Positions 52,272 to 62,537 are shown, numbered from the stretch's first letter. The stretch: 64,000 nucleotides of DNA from Methylobacterium durans (GCF_003173715.1 NZ_CP029550.1:2763501-2827500); one strand, 5' to 3'. Numbers and translations are program-made. Notes: generated by a model not told the origin, from the sequence alone.

Positions 52272-52633
52272 GTGCGGTGTTCCTCCATGCGGTCCGCCTC
52301 GCCGGGGTCGTGCCGGCCGCGCGGGGCGCGCGACACGGCGTCGAGGGCGAGGGCAGGCGCCGCTCGGTGGCGGCCAGTGGGCGGGGAGATGGGGCGCGTC
52401 GAGCGCCACGGCGAGGCCTGAGGCGCCTCGGCGAGACGATTCGGCCCAGCTCCGCTGGGAGAATCGCCGCGGCCCGGTTACCCAATGCCGCTTCATGAAT
52501 GGGGTGCGGTCCTGGCCTGCCCGGGGCGCACGGCGCCTTGACCCTGCGTCGGGGCGTCGCCAATTCTGCCGCAGTCGCGGCGAGGACCCGTTCGGAAATG
52601 TCCTTCCGCCCGCGAAACCGGAAAGGGACTGTG
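52272..52633. other. Divergent intergenic region without a gene
   Basis: A 362-base gap between the sugar dehydrogenase and trxA starts. No gene is supported. It should hold both promoters. GGAAAGGGA just before trxA is its ribosome site. Confidence 0.5.
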
Positions 52634-52957
52634 ATGGCGACGGTGAAAGTGACCGACGCGAGCTTCGAGCAGGACGTTCTCAAGTCCGCCGAGCCCGTCG
52701 TCGTGGATTTCTGGGCGGAGTGGTGCGGCCCCTGTCGGCAGATCGGCCCCGCGCTCGAGGAGATCTCCGCGGACCTTCAGGGCCGCGTGAAGATCGCCAA
52801 GGTGAACGTCGACGAGAATCCGGGCATCGCCTCGCAGTACGGCATCCGCTCGATTCCCACCCTGCTCCTGTTCAAGAACGGCGAGCGGGTGGACCAGAAG
52901 GTCGGCGCGGCGCCGAAGGGCGACCTGTCCCGCTGGATCCAGTCCGCCTCGGCGTAA
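52634..52957 (+). CDS. trxA: Thioredoxin
   Basis: A 107-residue thioredoxin-1, the general cytoplasmic disulfide reductase. The active site is [14 protein letters not shown] with Cys31 and Cys34, and the cis-proline lies in [15 protein letters not shown]. Length and layout are standard. The trxA gene between addAB and folC is a conserved order in alphaproteobacteria, though here a sugar dehydrogenase and a porin are inserted on the other strand. A strong terminator follows 28 bases after the stop. Confidence 0.97.
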   Translation: MATVKVTDASFEQDVLKSAEPVVVDFWAEWCGPCRQIGPALEEISADLQGRVKIAKVNVDENPGIASQYGIRSIPTLLLFKNGERVDQKVGAAPKGDLSRWIQSASA

Positions 52958-52985
52958 TCCCGCGAACGCCCGTTCAGGATGCGAG

Positions 52986-53014
52986 AAGCCCGGCCGCGAG
53001 GCCGGGCTTTTTTT
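52986..53014 (+). terminator. Rho-independent terminator after trxA
   Basis: The arms AAGCCCGGCC and GGCCGGGCTT enclose GCGA and run into seven T residues. Confidence 0.92.
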
Positions 53015-53056
53015 ACGTTCTGAGCTGACCTGGCGACTCACCGAGGCCATGAAGCA

Positions 53057-53083
53057 GAAAAGCCCGGCCTTGCGGCCGGGCTT
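53057..53083 (-). terminator. Rho-independent terminator for the porin gene
   Basis: The arms AAGCCCGGCC and GGCCGGGCTT enclose a 4-base loop. Read on the minus strand the stem ends in TTTT. It lies 27 bases past the porin stop. Its stem is identical to that of the trxA terminator, so the two form a facing pair. Confidence 0.85.
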
Positions 53084-53109
53084 CCTGGTTTCAAGACCCG
53101 ATATTCGGC

Positions 53110-54009
53110 TTAGTAGGTGCCGAACTTGTAGTTGAGGCCGGCGCGGACGACGGCGAACTCGGTCTCGCGACGGACGGTGCCGAGGGTGTTGTAGACCGGG
53201 ACCAGGCCCGCAGCGGTGTTGAGGCCGCCGACGATCGGGAAGTTGGTGCCCCGACCGCGATCGAGGTTCACGTACAGACCTTCGACCTTGATCGTCACCG
53301 CCGAGGAGCGGAAGAAGTTCAGGAACGAGTCGGTCGGGAGAGCGTACTCGACGCCACCACCGACGGCCCAGCCGGTGAGGAAGTCGCTGCCACGGGCGAC
53401 GTTCGCGAACTGGTTCAGGCGGCTGTCGCCCGAAGCGTAGGCGAAACCGCCGGTGCCGTAGAACAGGACGCGGTCGAAGGCGTAACCGATGCGGCCGCGA
53501 ACGGTGCCGAAGAAGTCGAGCGTGCTGAGCACGCCGTTCACCGGGACGAAGTTCGGGTTGATCGTGCCGATCGGCGCGTTCGTGGTGAAGCGGTTGTTCC
53601 GGCCCGAACCGAAGTCGAGGTACTGGGCGTCGGCCTCGATACCGACGACCACGCCCGAACCCGGCGTGAACTGGTAGTTGTAGCCGATCTGGCCACCGCC
53701 GGAGAAGCCGTCACGCTCCGCATTGCGGTAGGCGAGCGAGGCGCCGACCGGCAGGATGGAGGTGGCGACCGGCGCGCCGCCGGGGCCCGTCAGCGTGACA
53801 GGGTTGCCAAGCGTCTGGGTGAAGCCGTTGCCGACGGTGTTACCGGCGTCGAAAGCGTAACCAGCGTTGAAACCGGCGTAGAAGCCCGTCCAGGTGAAAA
53901 CCGGAACCGGCGTGAAGATCGGCGGCGCAGCGCGGCGCGGCAGATCGGCGGCCGAAGCGGCCGCGGTGAGCGCCGTGAAGGCGGCGAGTGTCGAGAGAAG
54001 CTTTTTCAC
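53110..54009 (-). CDS. Omp25/Omp31-like outer-membrane beta-barrel protein
   Basis: A 299-residue outer-membrane protein. It starts at GTG at 54009, giving VKKLLSTLAAFTALTAAAS as signal peptide, cleaved near ASAAD. The mature start DLPRRAAPP then WTGFYAGFNAGYAFD is typical of rhizobial Omp25/Omp31-family barrels. GGGQIGYNYQF, GTVRGRIGYAFDRVLFYGTGG and the final VRAGLNYKFGTY, ending in an aromatic residue, are barrel features. Codon use looks more selective than in neighbours, suggesting strong expression. A candidate -10 (CATAAT) lies about 20 bases upstream. Confidence 0.9.
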   Translation of the reverse strand: MKKLLSTLAAFTALTAAASAADLPRRAAPPIFTPVPVFTWTGFYAGFNAGYAFDAGNTVGNGFTQTLGNPVTLTGPGGAPVATSILPVGASLAYRNAERDGFSGGGQIGYNYQFTPGSGVVVGIEADAQYLDFGSGRNNRFTTNAPIGTINPNFVPVNGVLSTLDFFGTVRGRIGYAFDRVLFYGTGGFAYASGDSRLNQFANVARGSDFLTGWAVGGGVEYALPTDSFLNFFRSSAVTIKVEGLYVNLDRGRGTNFPIVGGLNTAAGLVPVYNTLGTVRRETEFAVVRAGLNYKFGTY

Positions 54010-54236
54010 TTTTTGATCCCCAGCATTATGCCCGATCGGTGGCGAAACTAAGGGATTTTCCACAGTTAAGATGTAGCGCTGAGGCCACACCGGCTGGCAC
54101 TCGACAACTTGCCCGGGGAGTCGGTGGAGAACGGGGATCCAGCCCGTCCTTCAGTCCCGGAGGGCCGTCGCCGGACGATCTCTGATGCCGTGCGCCGGCT
54201 GCACTTCACAGTTGAAGGTTTCGCACCGCCGGATGA

Positions 54237-55562
54237 TCAGACCGGCGGCGTCCCGTTGGCCGTCAGCACTGCCCCGGCGAGGTAGAGCGACCCGCAGATC
54301 AGGATGCGCGGCGGCTTCTCGAAGGCGATGTCGCCGACGAGCGAGAGGGCGGCCTCGACGCTCGGGGCGATGCGGGCGCTCAGGCCCACGCTGCCCGCGA
54401 TCTCCGCGACTTCCTCGGCCGGGCGCGCCGCCATCTGGCCGGCGATCGGAACGGCGATCAGCGCCCGCGACAGGCCGACGAAGTTGCGCAGGAAGCCTTC
54501 CGCGTCCTTCGTGCCGAGCAGCCCGACGATGAGCACGAGGGGCACGTCGCTGCGCTCGCCGAGATCGGCGGCGGCCGTGGCCAGGATGCGGCCGCCGTCG
54601 ATGTTGTGGCCGCCGTCGAGCCAGAGCTCGGAACCCGCCGGCACCAGCTCGGCGAGGTGGCCGCGGCTCAGCCGCTGCAGGCGGCCCGGCCAGTCGACCC
54701 GGCGCAACCCCGTCTCCAGGGCGGCGGTGCCGATGTCCCCGAAGCCCGCCGCCCGCAGGGCCGCGATGGCGGTGCCGGCATTGGTGAGCTGATGGCGACC
54801 GATCAGGCGGGGCTTGGGCAGGTCGAACAGGTCGGTCTCGTCCTGGAAGACGAGGCGGCCGCTCTCCTCGTGGACCGAGAAATCCTGGTTGCCGACGAGG
54901 ATCGGCGTCGCACCGACCGCCTCCGCGTGGCGGCAGAGCACCGAATCGGCCTCGGCATAATCCTGGGCGGCGATCACCGCCGGGCAGCCGCGCTTGAAGA
55001 TGCCGGCCTTCTCGCCCGCCACCGCCTCGACCGTGTCGCCGAGATACTCGGCGTGGTCGCGCCCGATCGGCGTGACGACGGCCGCCGCCGGCCGGTCGAT
55101 CACGTTGGTCGCGTCGACGCGTCCGCCGAGGCCGACCTCGAGGAGCAGCACGTCGGCGGGCGCCTCCGAGAAGAGCAGCAGGGCCGCGGCCGTCGTGATC
55201 TCGAACACGGTGATCGGGTCGCCGCCATTGGCCGCCTCGCAGCGGGCGAAGGCATCGGCGAGTCGGTCCTCGCCGACGAAATGGCCGCCGCCGATCGCCC
55301 CGAGCCGGATCCGCTCGTGGAAGCGCACGAGGTGGGGCGAGGTGTAGACGTGGGCCGACAGGCCGCCGGCCTCCAGGATCGCCCGCATGAAGGCGATGGT
55401 GGAGCCCTTGCCGTTGGTGCCGGCCACGTGGATCACGGGCGGCAGGCGCCGCTCCGGATGGTTCAGCTTGGCGAGCAATCCCTCGATGCGCCCGAGCGAG
55501 AGGTCGATCGTGCGCGGGTGAAGGGCGAGGAAGCGCGCCATCAGCGCGTCGGAGGAGTCCAT
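54237..55562 (-). CDS. folC: Bifunctional dihydrofolate/folylpolyglutamate synthase
   Basis: A 441-residue Mur-ligase-fold enzyme that joins dihydropteroate with glutamate and extends the polyglutamate tail. The P-loop lies in HVAGTNGKGSTIAFM, followed by YTSPHLVRFHERIR, LLLEVGLGGRVDATN and the carbamylated-Lys region GEKAGIFKRG. The C-terminal domain has LDGGHNIDGG. Length is normal. It lies 31 bases downstream of accD on the same strand, the usual accD-folC order. Confidence 0.95.
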   Translation of the reverse strand: MDSSDALMARFLALHPRTIDLSLGRIEGLLAKLNHPERRLPPVIHVAGTNGKGSTIAFMRAILEAGGLSAHVYTSPHLVRFHERIRLGAIGGGHFVGEDRLADAFARCEAANGGDPITVFEITTAAALLLFSEAPADVLLLEVGLGGRVDATNVIDRPAAAVVTPIGRDHAEYLGDTVEAVAGEKAGIFKRGCPAVIAAQDYAEADSVLCRHAEAVGATPILVGNQDFSVHEESGRLVFQDETDLFDLPKPRLIGRHQLTNAGTAIAALRAAGFGDIGTAALETGLRRVDWPGRLQRLSRGHLAELVPAGSELWLDGGHNIDGGRILATAAADLGERSDVPLVLIVGLLGTKDAEGFLRNFVGLSRALIAVPIAGQMAARPAEEVAEIAGSVGLSARIAPSVEAALSLVGDIAFEKPPRILICGSLYLAGAVLTANGTPPV

Positions 55563-55593
55563 GTCTCGTGTCGCGGTCTCGTGTCGCGTTCTG

Positions 55594-56516
55594 TCAGGCC
55601 GGCTCGGGAATCGGGGCCGGGATCTGGGCGGGCGTCGCGGTGCGGGCGGCGTCCGGGGCCGTGTTCATGAGGAGGCCGCAGAGCCGGGCGATCGTCTCCT
55701 TCAGGGCGTGCCGGTGCACAACCTGATCGACCATGCCGTGCTCGCGCAGGTACTCGGCGCGCTGGAAGCCGTCGGGCAGCTTCTCGCGGATCGTCTGCTC
55801 GATGACGCGGGGCCCGCGAAGCAGATCAGGGCGCCGGGCTCGGCCAGGTGCACGTCGCCGAGCATGGCGTAGGAGGCGGTGACGCCGCCCGTGGTCGGGT
55901 TCGTCAGCACCACGATGTAGGGGAGCTTGGCCGCGTTGAGGCGCCGCACGGCGACCGTGGTGCGCGGCATCTGCATCAGCGAGAGGATGCCCTCCTGCAT
56001 GCGCGCGCCGCCGGAGGCCGAGAACAGGACGTAGGGGGTGCGCTTGTCCAGCGCCGTCTCGGCGCCGCGGATGAAGGCCTCGCCCGCGGCCATCCCGAGG
56101 GAGCCCGCCATGAAGCCGAATTCCTGGGCCGCGAGCGTCATCGGGATGCCGCCGACCCGGCCGAAGCCGATCTTGAAGGCGTCCGCCATGCCGGTCTTGG
56201 TGCGCGCCTCCTTGAGGCGGTCGACGTAGCGCTTCTCGTCGCGGAACTTGAGCGGGTCGGCGGCGACCTCGGGCAGGGGCACGTCGATCCAGGTGCCCTC
56301 GTCGAACATCATCTTGAGGCGCGCCTGGGCGCTCATCTTCAGGTGGTGCTCGGAGCCGGGGATCACCCAGTGGTTCCCCTCCACCTCCTTGTGGAACACC
56401 ATCTGGCCCGTGTCCGGGCACTTGATCCAGAGGTTCTCCGGAGTCTCGCGCTTGAACAGGGTCTTGATCTTGGGGCGCACGACCTCCGAGATCCAGTTCA
56501 TCGGTTCCACCATCAT
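55594..56516 (-). CDS. accD: Acetyl-CoA carboxylase carboxyltransferase subunit beta, frame broken once
   Basis: AccD, partner of AccA, about 307 residues when restored. Opening [19 protein letters not shown] is standard. The zinc-ribbon region reads [20 protein letters not shown], with only one of the four zinc-ligand Cys of E. coli AccD, as in other Rhizobiales. The core [35 protein letters not shown] and [20 protein letters not shown] blocks are intact once a C is added at 55809-55815. Without it the chain would end in unrelated sequence after CFAGP. Because AccD is normally essential, this is almost certainly a sequence error. Confidence 0.93.
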
Positions 56517-56585
56517 GAAGCGCCGTTCGCTCTGAGCCGAAGCTGATATCAGGTGTGCGCCCCTAGACCGCCAGTGTGGCCGTCC

Positions 56586-57410
56586 TCAGGCGGCCGAGCG
56601 CACGCCGTCCGCGAGTTCCCGCACGAGGCTCGACACCGCCTCGACGCTGTCCCCCTGCGCCCTGCCCTCTGCGTCGAGGGAGCGGAACAGGGTGTCGACG
56701 AGGGCCGAGCCGACGACGACGCCGTCCGCGCCCCGCGCGATCGCGGCCGCGTGGGCGCCGCTCTTCACGCCGAAGCCCACCACCACGGGCAGGTCGGTGT
56801 GGCGGCGGATGCGGGCGACCGCGTCCGAGACCTTCCCGAAATCCGGCGTCGCCGTGCCGGTGATCCCCGTGATCGAGACGTAGTAGACGAACCCCGCCGT
56901 GTTCGCGAGGACGGCCGGCAGGCGCCGCTCGTCCGTCGTCGGCGTGGCGAGGCGGATGAAGGCGAGACCCTTGGCGAGCGCCGGAAGGCAGAGCTCGTCG
57001 TCCTCCTCCGGCGGCAGATCGACGACGATGAGGCCGTCGACCCCCGCCTCGATCGCGTCGGCGAGGAAGCGGTCGACGCCGTAGGTGTGGATCGGGTTGT
57101 AGTAGCCCATCAGGATCACGGGCGTCTCGCCGTTGCCGCCCCGGAAGCGGCGCACGAGGTCGAGGGTCTTCACGACGTTCTGGCCCGCCTTGAGCGCGCG
57201 CAGGCCCGCCGCCTGGATCGCCGGCCCGTCGGCCATCGGGTCCGTGAAGGGCAGCCCGAACTCCACGATGTCGGCGCCCGAGCGCGGCAGCGCCTCCAGA
57301 ACCTTCAGGGAGGTCTCGGGATCAGGATCCCCCGCCATCACGTAGGTCACGAGGGCGGCGCGGCCTTCCGCGCGGCAGCGGGCGAAAGTGGCTTCGATGC
57401 GGCTCGTCAT
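56586..57410 (-). CDS. trpA: Tryptophan synthase alpha subunit
   Basis: A 274-residue TIM-barrel enzyme that cleaves indole-3-glycerol phosphate to indole for TrpB. The catalytic Glu lies in [17 protein letters not shown] and the Asp in [32 protein letters not shown] and [10 protein letters not shown] complete the family set. It is followed 69 bases later by accD, a common alphaproteobacterial order. Unusually, trpB is not upstream; an unrelated glycoside hydrolase starts there on the opposite strand. Confidence 0.95.
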   Translation of the reverse strand: MTSRIEATFARCRAEGRAALVTYVMAGDPDPETSLKVLEALPRSGADIVEFGLPFTDPMADGPAIQAAGLRALKAGQNVVKTLDLVRRFRGGNGETPVILMGYYNPIHTYGVDRFLADAIEAGVDGLIVVDLPPEEDDELCLPALAKGLAFIRLATPTTDERRLPAVLANTAGFVYYVSITGITGTATPDFGKVSDAVARIRRHTDLPVVVGFGVKSGAHAAAIARGADGVVVGSALVDTLFRSLDAEGRAQGDSVEAVSSLVRELADGVRSAA

Positions 57411-57597
57411 CGCTTGCGGTCTCGGGCGCCTCGTGGGCGGGGCTCGTGGGCGGGGGCTCGTGGGCGCGGGCCGGCCGGAGCCGGAGCGGGCTCAAGCCGC
57501 CGCGCCTACACCATCGGGGCGCGCCCGTGAAGCGCGAGGCGCGCGCTATCCGACCTTCCCGTCCTCCCGCCGTGGGCGCGGGTCCGGCGCGGCCCAT

Positions 57598-60309
57598 ATG
57601 GCTGAGCATCGGCCGAGCCCGGAACCGGACACGCCCATGCCTGACCCTGGATCCGGCGCCTGCGAGGCGCCCCGCATCTTCGAGACCGCCGAGGGGGCCC
57701 GTCTCGCGCTCGCCCGCACGGATCCCGCCTGGCGACGCTGGGGGCCGTATCTCAGCGAGCGGCAATGGGGAACCGTCCGCGAGGATTACAGCGCGGGGGG
57801 CGACGCCTGGGACTACCTGCCCCACGACCACGCCCGGTCCCGCGCCTATCGCTGGGGCGAGGACGGGATCGGCGGCTTCGGCGACACGCACCTCAACTGG
57901 TGCCTGTCGCTCGCCCTCTGGAACGAGCGCGACCCGATCCTGAAGGAGCGCCTGTTCGGGCTCACCAACCAGGAGGGCAACCACGGGGAGGACGTCAAGG
58001 AACTCTACTACTACCTCGACGGGACGCCGACCCATTCCCTCATGCGGATGCTCTACAAGTACCCACAGGCCGCCTTCCCCTACGAGCGGCTCGTCGCCGA
58101 GAACCGGGCCCGGGGCCTCGACGACCCGGAATTCGAGATCCTCGACACGGGTGCCTTCGACGAGAACCGGTACTTCGACGTCGAGATCGCCTACGCCAAG
58201 GCCGCGCCGGACGACGTCCTGATGCGCGTCACGATCGCGAACCGCGGTCCTGAGCCGGCTCCTCTCCGCGTCCTGCCGCAGCTCTTCGCCCGCAACGTCT
58301 GGTCCTGGCGGGCGGGCGCCCTGCGGCCTGAACTCTCCCTGGACGGGGACAGAGCGGTCCGCGCCCTCCATCCGAGCCTCGGCCCGATGCGCCTCCATGT
58401 GGAAGGCCCGGCCGAATTGCTCTTCACCGAGAACGACACCAACGAGCCCCGGCTCTTCGGCGTCGGCGATCCGGGTGGCTTCTACAAGGACGGCATCGGC
58501 CGCTACCTCGTCGAGGGCGAGAGGGGTGCGGTCAATCCGGCCCGGCACGGCACCAAATGCGCCGCCCTGCACCGGCTCGATCTCGGCCCCGGCGAGAGCC
58601 GGACGCTCCGCCTGCGCTTCCGCCCGTCCGGCACGCCGGACGATCCCTTCGCCGATTTCGACGCGGTCTTCGCCGAGCGGGAGGCGGAAGCGGACGCCTT
58701 CTACGCGGCGCTCCAAGCCGGCATCGCGGATCCGGATCTGCGCTCCGTCCAGCGGCAGGCGCTCGCCGGCATGCTCTGGTCGAAGCAGCTCTACCATTAC
58801 GACGTGCGGGAATGGCTCGCGGGCGATCCCGCCCAGCCGGCGCCGCCGGAGAGCCGCAAATCCGGCCGCAACAGCGACTGGGCGCACGTGCGGGCCAACG
58901 ACATCATCTCGATGCCGGACGCCTGGGAATATCCCTGGTTCGCCTCCTGGGACCTCGCCCTGCAGAGCCTCGTGCTCGCGATGATCGACCCCGACTTCGC
59001 CAAGGGCCAGATCCTCCTCCTCATCGACGAGGCCTACACCCACCCGAATGCCGCTTTGCCGGCTTATGAATGGGGGTTCTCCGACGCCAACCCGCCGCTC
59101 CACGCCTGGGCGGCCTGGCGGGTGTTCGAACTCGACCGGGCGCTCACGGGCGTGCCCGACCACGCCTTCCTCAAGCGCGCCTTCAACAAGCTCGCCCTCA
59201 ACTTCACATGGTGGGTGAACCGCAAGGACGCCGCCGGGCACAACCTGTTCCAGGGCGGCTTCCTCGGCCTCGACAACATCGGGATCTTCGACCGCTCGAA
59301 GCCGCTCGCCAACGGCGACACGCTCACCCAATCCGATGCCACCGCCTGGATGGCCATGTTCGCGATCAACCTTCTGCGTGTCGCGATCGAGATCGCTCCG
59401 GCGGATCCGGCCTACGAGGACATGGCCGAAAAATTCTTCGAGCACTTCCTGCTGATCGCGGCGGCGACGGGAGAGGGAGTCTGGGAAGAGCGGGACGGCT
59501 TCTTCTACGACGTGATCGAGACGGCCGGCGGCGAGCGCCGGCCGATCCGGGTCCGCACCATGGTCGGCCTCATCCCGATCTTCGCGGTCGCCGTGCTGTC
59601 GGAGTCGGACGTCGCGCGCCTGCCGCGCCTCGTCGAGCGTCTGCGCTTCTTCCTCGTGAACCGGCCGGACCTCGCCCGCCTCGTCTCCCGCTGGAACGAG
59701 CCGGGCCAGGGCCGCACGGCGCTGCTCTCCCTCCTGCGCGGCCACCGCCTGAAGGCGCTGCTGCGGCGGATGCTCGACCCGGCCGAGTTCCTCTCCGACC
59801 ACGGCATCCGCGCGGTCTCGCGGGTCTACGCGGACGCTCCCTTCCGCTTCCCCTACGAGGGCCGCGACCTCGGCCTCGCCTACGAGCCCGCGGAATCGCG
59901 CTCGCGGCTGTTCGGCGGCAACTCGAACTGGCGGGGACCGGTCTGGATGCCGGTGAATTACCTGCTCATCGAGAGCCTGCACCGCTTCCACGGCTATTAC
60001 GGGCCTGACTTCCGGGTGGAGGCACCGACCGGCTCAGGGAAAACCCTGTCGCTGCAGGAGGTTGCCGACGACCTGTCGCGCCGCCTCGTCGGGCTCTCGA
60101 CCCGCGGCCCCGCCGGGCGCCCGGTCTACGGCGACAGCCGCATCGAGCAGGACGACCCGCATTTCCGCGACCACGTGCTGTTCTACGAATACTACCACGG
60201 CGACACGGGACGGGGGCTCGGCGCCTCCCACCAGACCGGATGGTCTGGCCTCGTGGCTCTCCTCATCCAGCAATGCGCGATCGGGACGGCGGACAAGATG
60301 CACCGTTAG
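57598..60309 (+). CDS. GH63-like glucosidase (MGH1-type glycoside hydrolase)
   Basis: A 903-residue cytoplasmic protein with no signal peptide. The N-terminal ~400 residues include EDYSAGGDAWDYLPHDHARS, GIGGFGDTHL and a long beta-rich part. The C-terminal (alpha/alpha)6-barrel region shows MPDAWEYPWFASWDLALQSL, YEWGFSDANPP, FGGNSNWRGPVWMPVNYLL and GASHQTGWSGLVA, as in GH63 and related MGH1 glycosidases. Members act on alpha-glucosyl or mannosyl-glycerate type substrates. The start is uncertain: ATG at 57598 or 57637, both with weak ribosome sites. It diverges from trpA by about 190 bases and precedes a histidine kinase gene. Confidence 0.83.
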   Translation: MAEHRPSPEPDTPMPDPGSGACEAPRIFETAEGARLALARTDPAWRRWGPYLSERQWGTVREDYSAGGDAWDYLPHDHARSRAYRWGEDGIGGFGDTHLNWCLSLALWNERDPILKERLFGLTNQEGNHGEDVKELYYYLDGTPTHSLMRMLYKYPQAAFPYERLVAENRARGLDDPEFEILDTGAFDENRYFDVEIAYAKAAPDDVLMRVTIANRGPEPAPLRVLPQLFARNVWSWRAGALRPELSLDGDRAVRALHPSLGPMRLHVEGPAELLFTENDTNEPRLFGVGDPGGFYKDGIGRYLVEGERGAVNPARHGTKCAALHRLDLGPGESRTLRLRFRPSGTPDDPFADFDAVFAEREAEADAFYAALQAGIADPDLRSVQRQALAGMLWSKQLYHYDVREWLAGDPAQPAPPESRKSGRNSDWAHVRANDIISMPDAWEYPWFASWDLALQSLVLAMIDPDFAKGQILLLIDEAYTHPNAALPAYEWGFSDANPPLHAWAAWRVFELDRALTGVPDHAFLKRAFNKLALNFTWWVNRKDAAGHNLFQGGFLGLDNIGIFDRSKPLANGDTLTQSDATAWMAMFAINLLRVAIEIAPADPAYEDMAEKFFEHFLLIAAATGEGVWEERDGFFYDVIETAGGERRPIRVRTMVGLIPIFAVAVLSESDVARLPRLVERLRFFLVNRPDLARLVSRWNEPGQGRTALLSLLRGHRLKALLRRMLDPAEFLSDHGIRAVSRVYADAPFRFPYEGRDLGLAYEPAESRSRLFGGNSNWRGPVWMPVNYLLIESLHRFHGYYGPDFRVEAPTGSGKTLSLQEVADDLSRRLVGLSTRGPAGRPVYGDSRIEQDDPHFRDHVLFYEYYHGDTGRGLGASHQTGWSGLVALLIQQCAIGTADKMHR

Positions 60310-60464
60310 GAGACCCGGCCGCCGCTGCCGGCTCCCGCGGACATCCAAGAAAATCCTCCGCATTCCGGCAACTTGTCCTTAAACACCTTTCGCAAGCGCT
60401 CCTTCAGGCCCACCTGCGATCCTCCCTCTCCGACCGGCGCGTTCCGCGCTGGGAAGAGACCCGC

Positions 60465-62492
60465 ATGGACCTCAAGGACATCGCCCTCGTCCTCGCCCTG
60501 CTCGCCGCCGGCTTCAGCCTCGCGGCGATGGTCTGGCGCGGGCGGCCCACGCGACGGGAGGAGCCCGGCGTCGAGGATCTGCACGACCGCATCTGGCGGA
60601 TCTCGGAGAGCGAGGAGCGCTATCGGGCCCTCGTCGAAGCCACGATGGAGGTCATCGTCCAGCGCGACGCGCTCGGGCGAATCACCTTCGCCAACGAGGG
60701 CTTCGCCCGGCTTCTCGGTCGCCAACCCCTCGATCTCGTCGGGGCGACGGTCGACTTGGAGATCCTGGAGCAGGGGCCGCTGACCCGCGGGCCCGACGGC
60801 GTGCGGCATCTCGAGGCCCGGGTGCTGCCCGTCGACGGTCTGCCGCGCTGGTTCTCCCTCGTCGAGATGCCGGTCGCCCGCGCGGACGGGCCGGTCCAGT
60901 GGCTGCGAGCGGGCTACGATATCACCACCCGCGTCGAGGCGGCGCGCTCCCTCGACGAGGCGCTGGCCAACGCCGAGGCGGCGAGCGTCGCGAAATCCCG
61001 CTTCCTCGCCACCGTGAGCCACGAGTTCCGCACGCCGCTCAACGGCATTCTCGGCATGGCCGACCTCGTCCTCGACACGGGCCTCGACCCGGAACAGCGC
61101 ACCTACGTCGAGTCGGTGCGCACGAGCGGCAAGGCCCTGCTGACGCTGATCGACGGCATCCTCGATTTCTCGCGCATCGAGGCGGGTCGCCTCGACCTCG
61201 CCGCCGAGCCCTTCGACATCGCCGCGCTCACCGAGGCCGTCGTCGAACTCCTGGCGCCCCGCGCCCAGGACAAGGGCATCGAGATTGCCCTCGACATCGC
61301 CGACGACCTCAACCCGCGCGTGATCGGCGACGCCGACCGCGTCCGCCAGATCCTGATCAACCTCGCCGGCAACGCCATCAAGTTCACCGCGCACGGGGGC
61401 GTCGGCGTCACCCTGACGCGCGCGGATGGCGGGCTTGCCCTTGCCATCGCGGATACCGGTCCCGGCATCCCGGAAGAGCGGATCCCCACTCTGTTCGAGG
61501 AGTTCGAGCAGGGCGACGGCAGCGCGAGCCGTCCCCACGAGGGGACCGGGCTCGGTCTCGCCATCACCCGGCGCCTCGTCGCCCGCATGGGCGGGCGCAT
61601 CGAGACCATGTCGAAGGTCGGGCGCGGCTCGACCTTCCGGGTGGTGCTGCCGCTGCCCGAGGCGGAGGAGGCGGAGCCGGCCCCGGGCGTCATCCTCGAC
61701 GACCGCCGCATCCTGATCGTCGCCGAATCGCCCTTTCAGGCCCCCTACCTCGCCCGCCGCCTGTCGCGCTCCGGCGCCGCCGCGGTGGTGGTGGGCAGCG
61801 TCGAGGCCGGGCTCGACGCGCTCGCCGGTGCCAGTTTCGACGCCCTCATCGCCGACCGGGCGCTGGGGGATGCGGCCGTGCGGCGGCTCGCCGACGAGGC
61901 GCGGCGCTGCGGGGTCCGCTGCAGCCTGATCCTGCTCTCGCCCTTCGACCGGCGCGAGTTCGGTGCGCCGCACGCGGCGGGTTTCGACAGCTATTTGATC
62001 AAGCCCGTGCGCGCCCGCTCCCTGTTCGACCGCCTGCTCGCGCCGGCCACGCCGATCGATGCCGGGCCGGCCGCATTCCCGCCGCCCGCGGCGGCCGCGC
62101 ACGCTCAGGCCCGCGTGCTGCTCGCGGAGGACAATCCCATCAACGCGCTGCTGGCCGGCAAGGCTCTGGAACGCCTCGGTGCCAGCGTGGTGCTGGCCCG
62201 CGACGGGGTTGAGGCGCTGGCGCGCCTCGCCGAGGCAGGAATCGCGCGCCAGCCCTTCGACCTCGCGCTGATCGACATCCGCATGCCAGGACTCGACGGG
62301 CTGGAGACCGCCCGGCGCATCCGCGCCGCTGAGGCGGCGTCGGGAGAGAGGCCGCTGCATCTCGTGGCCCTGACCGCCAATGCCGGTCGCGAGGACGAGC
62401 GCGCCGCGCGGGCGGCCGGCTTCGACGGCTTCCTTGCCAAGCCCCTCAACCTGAAGGCGCTGCCCGCGCTCCTCGATCGTCGCGCGGCCTGA
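60465..62492 (+). CDS. Hybrid histidine kinase with PAS, HisKA, HATPase and two receiver domains
   Basis: A 675-residue membrane-anchored sensor. A single N-terminal helix (DIALVLALLAAGFSLAAMVW) is followed by a PAS domain (~45-155), HisKA with SHEFRTPLNG (His186), and HATPase with NLAGNAIKFT, IADTGPGIP and GTGLGLAI. The first receiver-like domain (~430-545) lacks the acidic pair and keeps SYLIKPVR, so it is likely degenerate. The second (~565-675) has LLAEDNPIN, LIDIRMPG and FLAKPLN, an active receiver. No periplasmic sensor part exists, so the signal is probably cytoplasmic and bound by PAS. Its partner is unknown. Confidence 0.9.
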   Translation: MDLKDIALVLALLAAGFSLAAMVWRGRPTRREEPGVEDLHDRIWRISESEERYRALVEATMEVIVQRDALGRITFANEGFARLLGRQPLDLVGATVDLEILEQGPLTRGPDGVRHLEARVLPVDGLPRWFSLVEMPVARADGPVQWLRAGYDITTRVEAARSLDEALANAEAASVAKSRFLATVSHEFRTPLNGILGMADLVLDTGLDPEQRTYVESVRTSGKALLTLIDGILDFSRIEAGRLDLAAEPFDIAALTEAVVELLAPRAQDKGIEIALDIADDLNPRVIGDADRVRQILINLAGNAIKFTAHGGVGVTLTRADGGLALAIADTGPGIPEERIPTLFEEFEQGDGSASRPHEGTGLGLAITRRLVARMGGRIETMSKVGRGSTFRVVLPLPEAEEAEPAPGVILDDRRILIVAESPFQAPYLARRLSRSGAAAVVVGSVEAGLDALAGASFDALIADRALGDAAVRRLADEARRCGVRCSLILLSPFDRREFGAPHAAGFDSYLIKPVRARSLFDRLLAPATPIDAGPAAFPPPAAAAHAQARVLLAEDNPINALLAGKALERLGASVVLARDGVEALARLAEAGIARQPFDLALIDIRMPGLDGLETARRIRAAEAASGERPLHLVALTANAGREDERAARAAGFDGFLAKPLNLKALPALLDRRAA

Positions 62493-62537
62493 GCGGCGGC
62501 GTTGACAGGCAGGGCGTCCTTGCGCGAACAGAACCGC

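Noticed and set aside
53057..53083. Second hairpin as part of the trxA terminator
   Set aside because: On the plus strand it has no T run; orientation and position fit the porin gene on the minus strand.
57322..59991. Minus-strand open frame of about 890 codons opposite the glucosidase gene
   Set aside because: Antisense shadow with no homology; the plus-strand gene is well supported.
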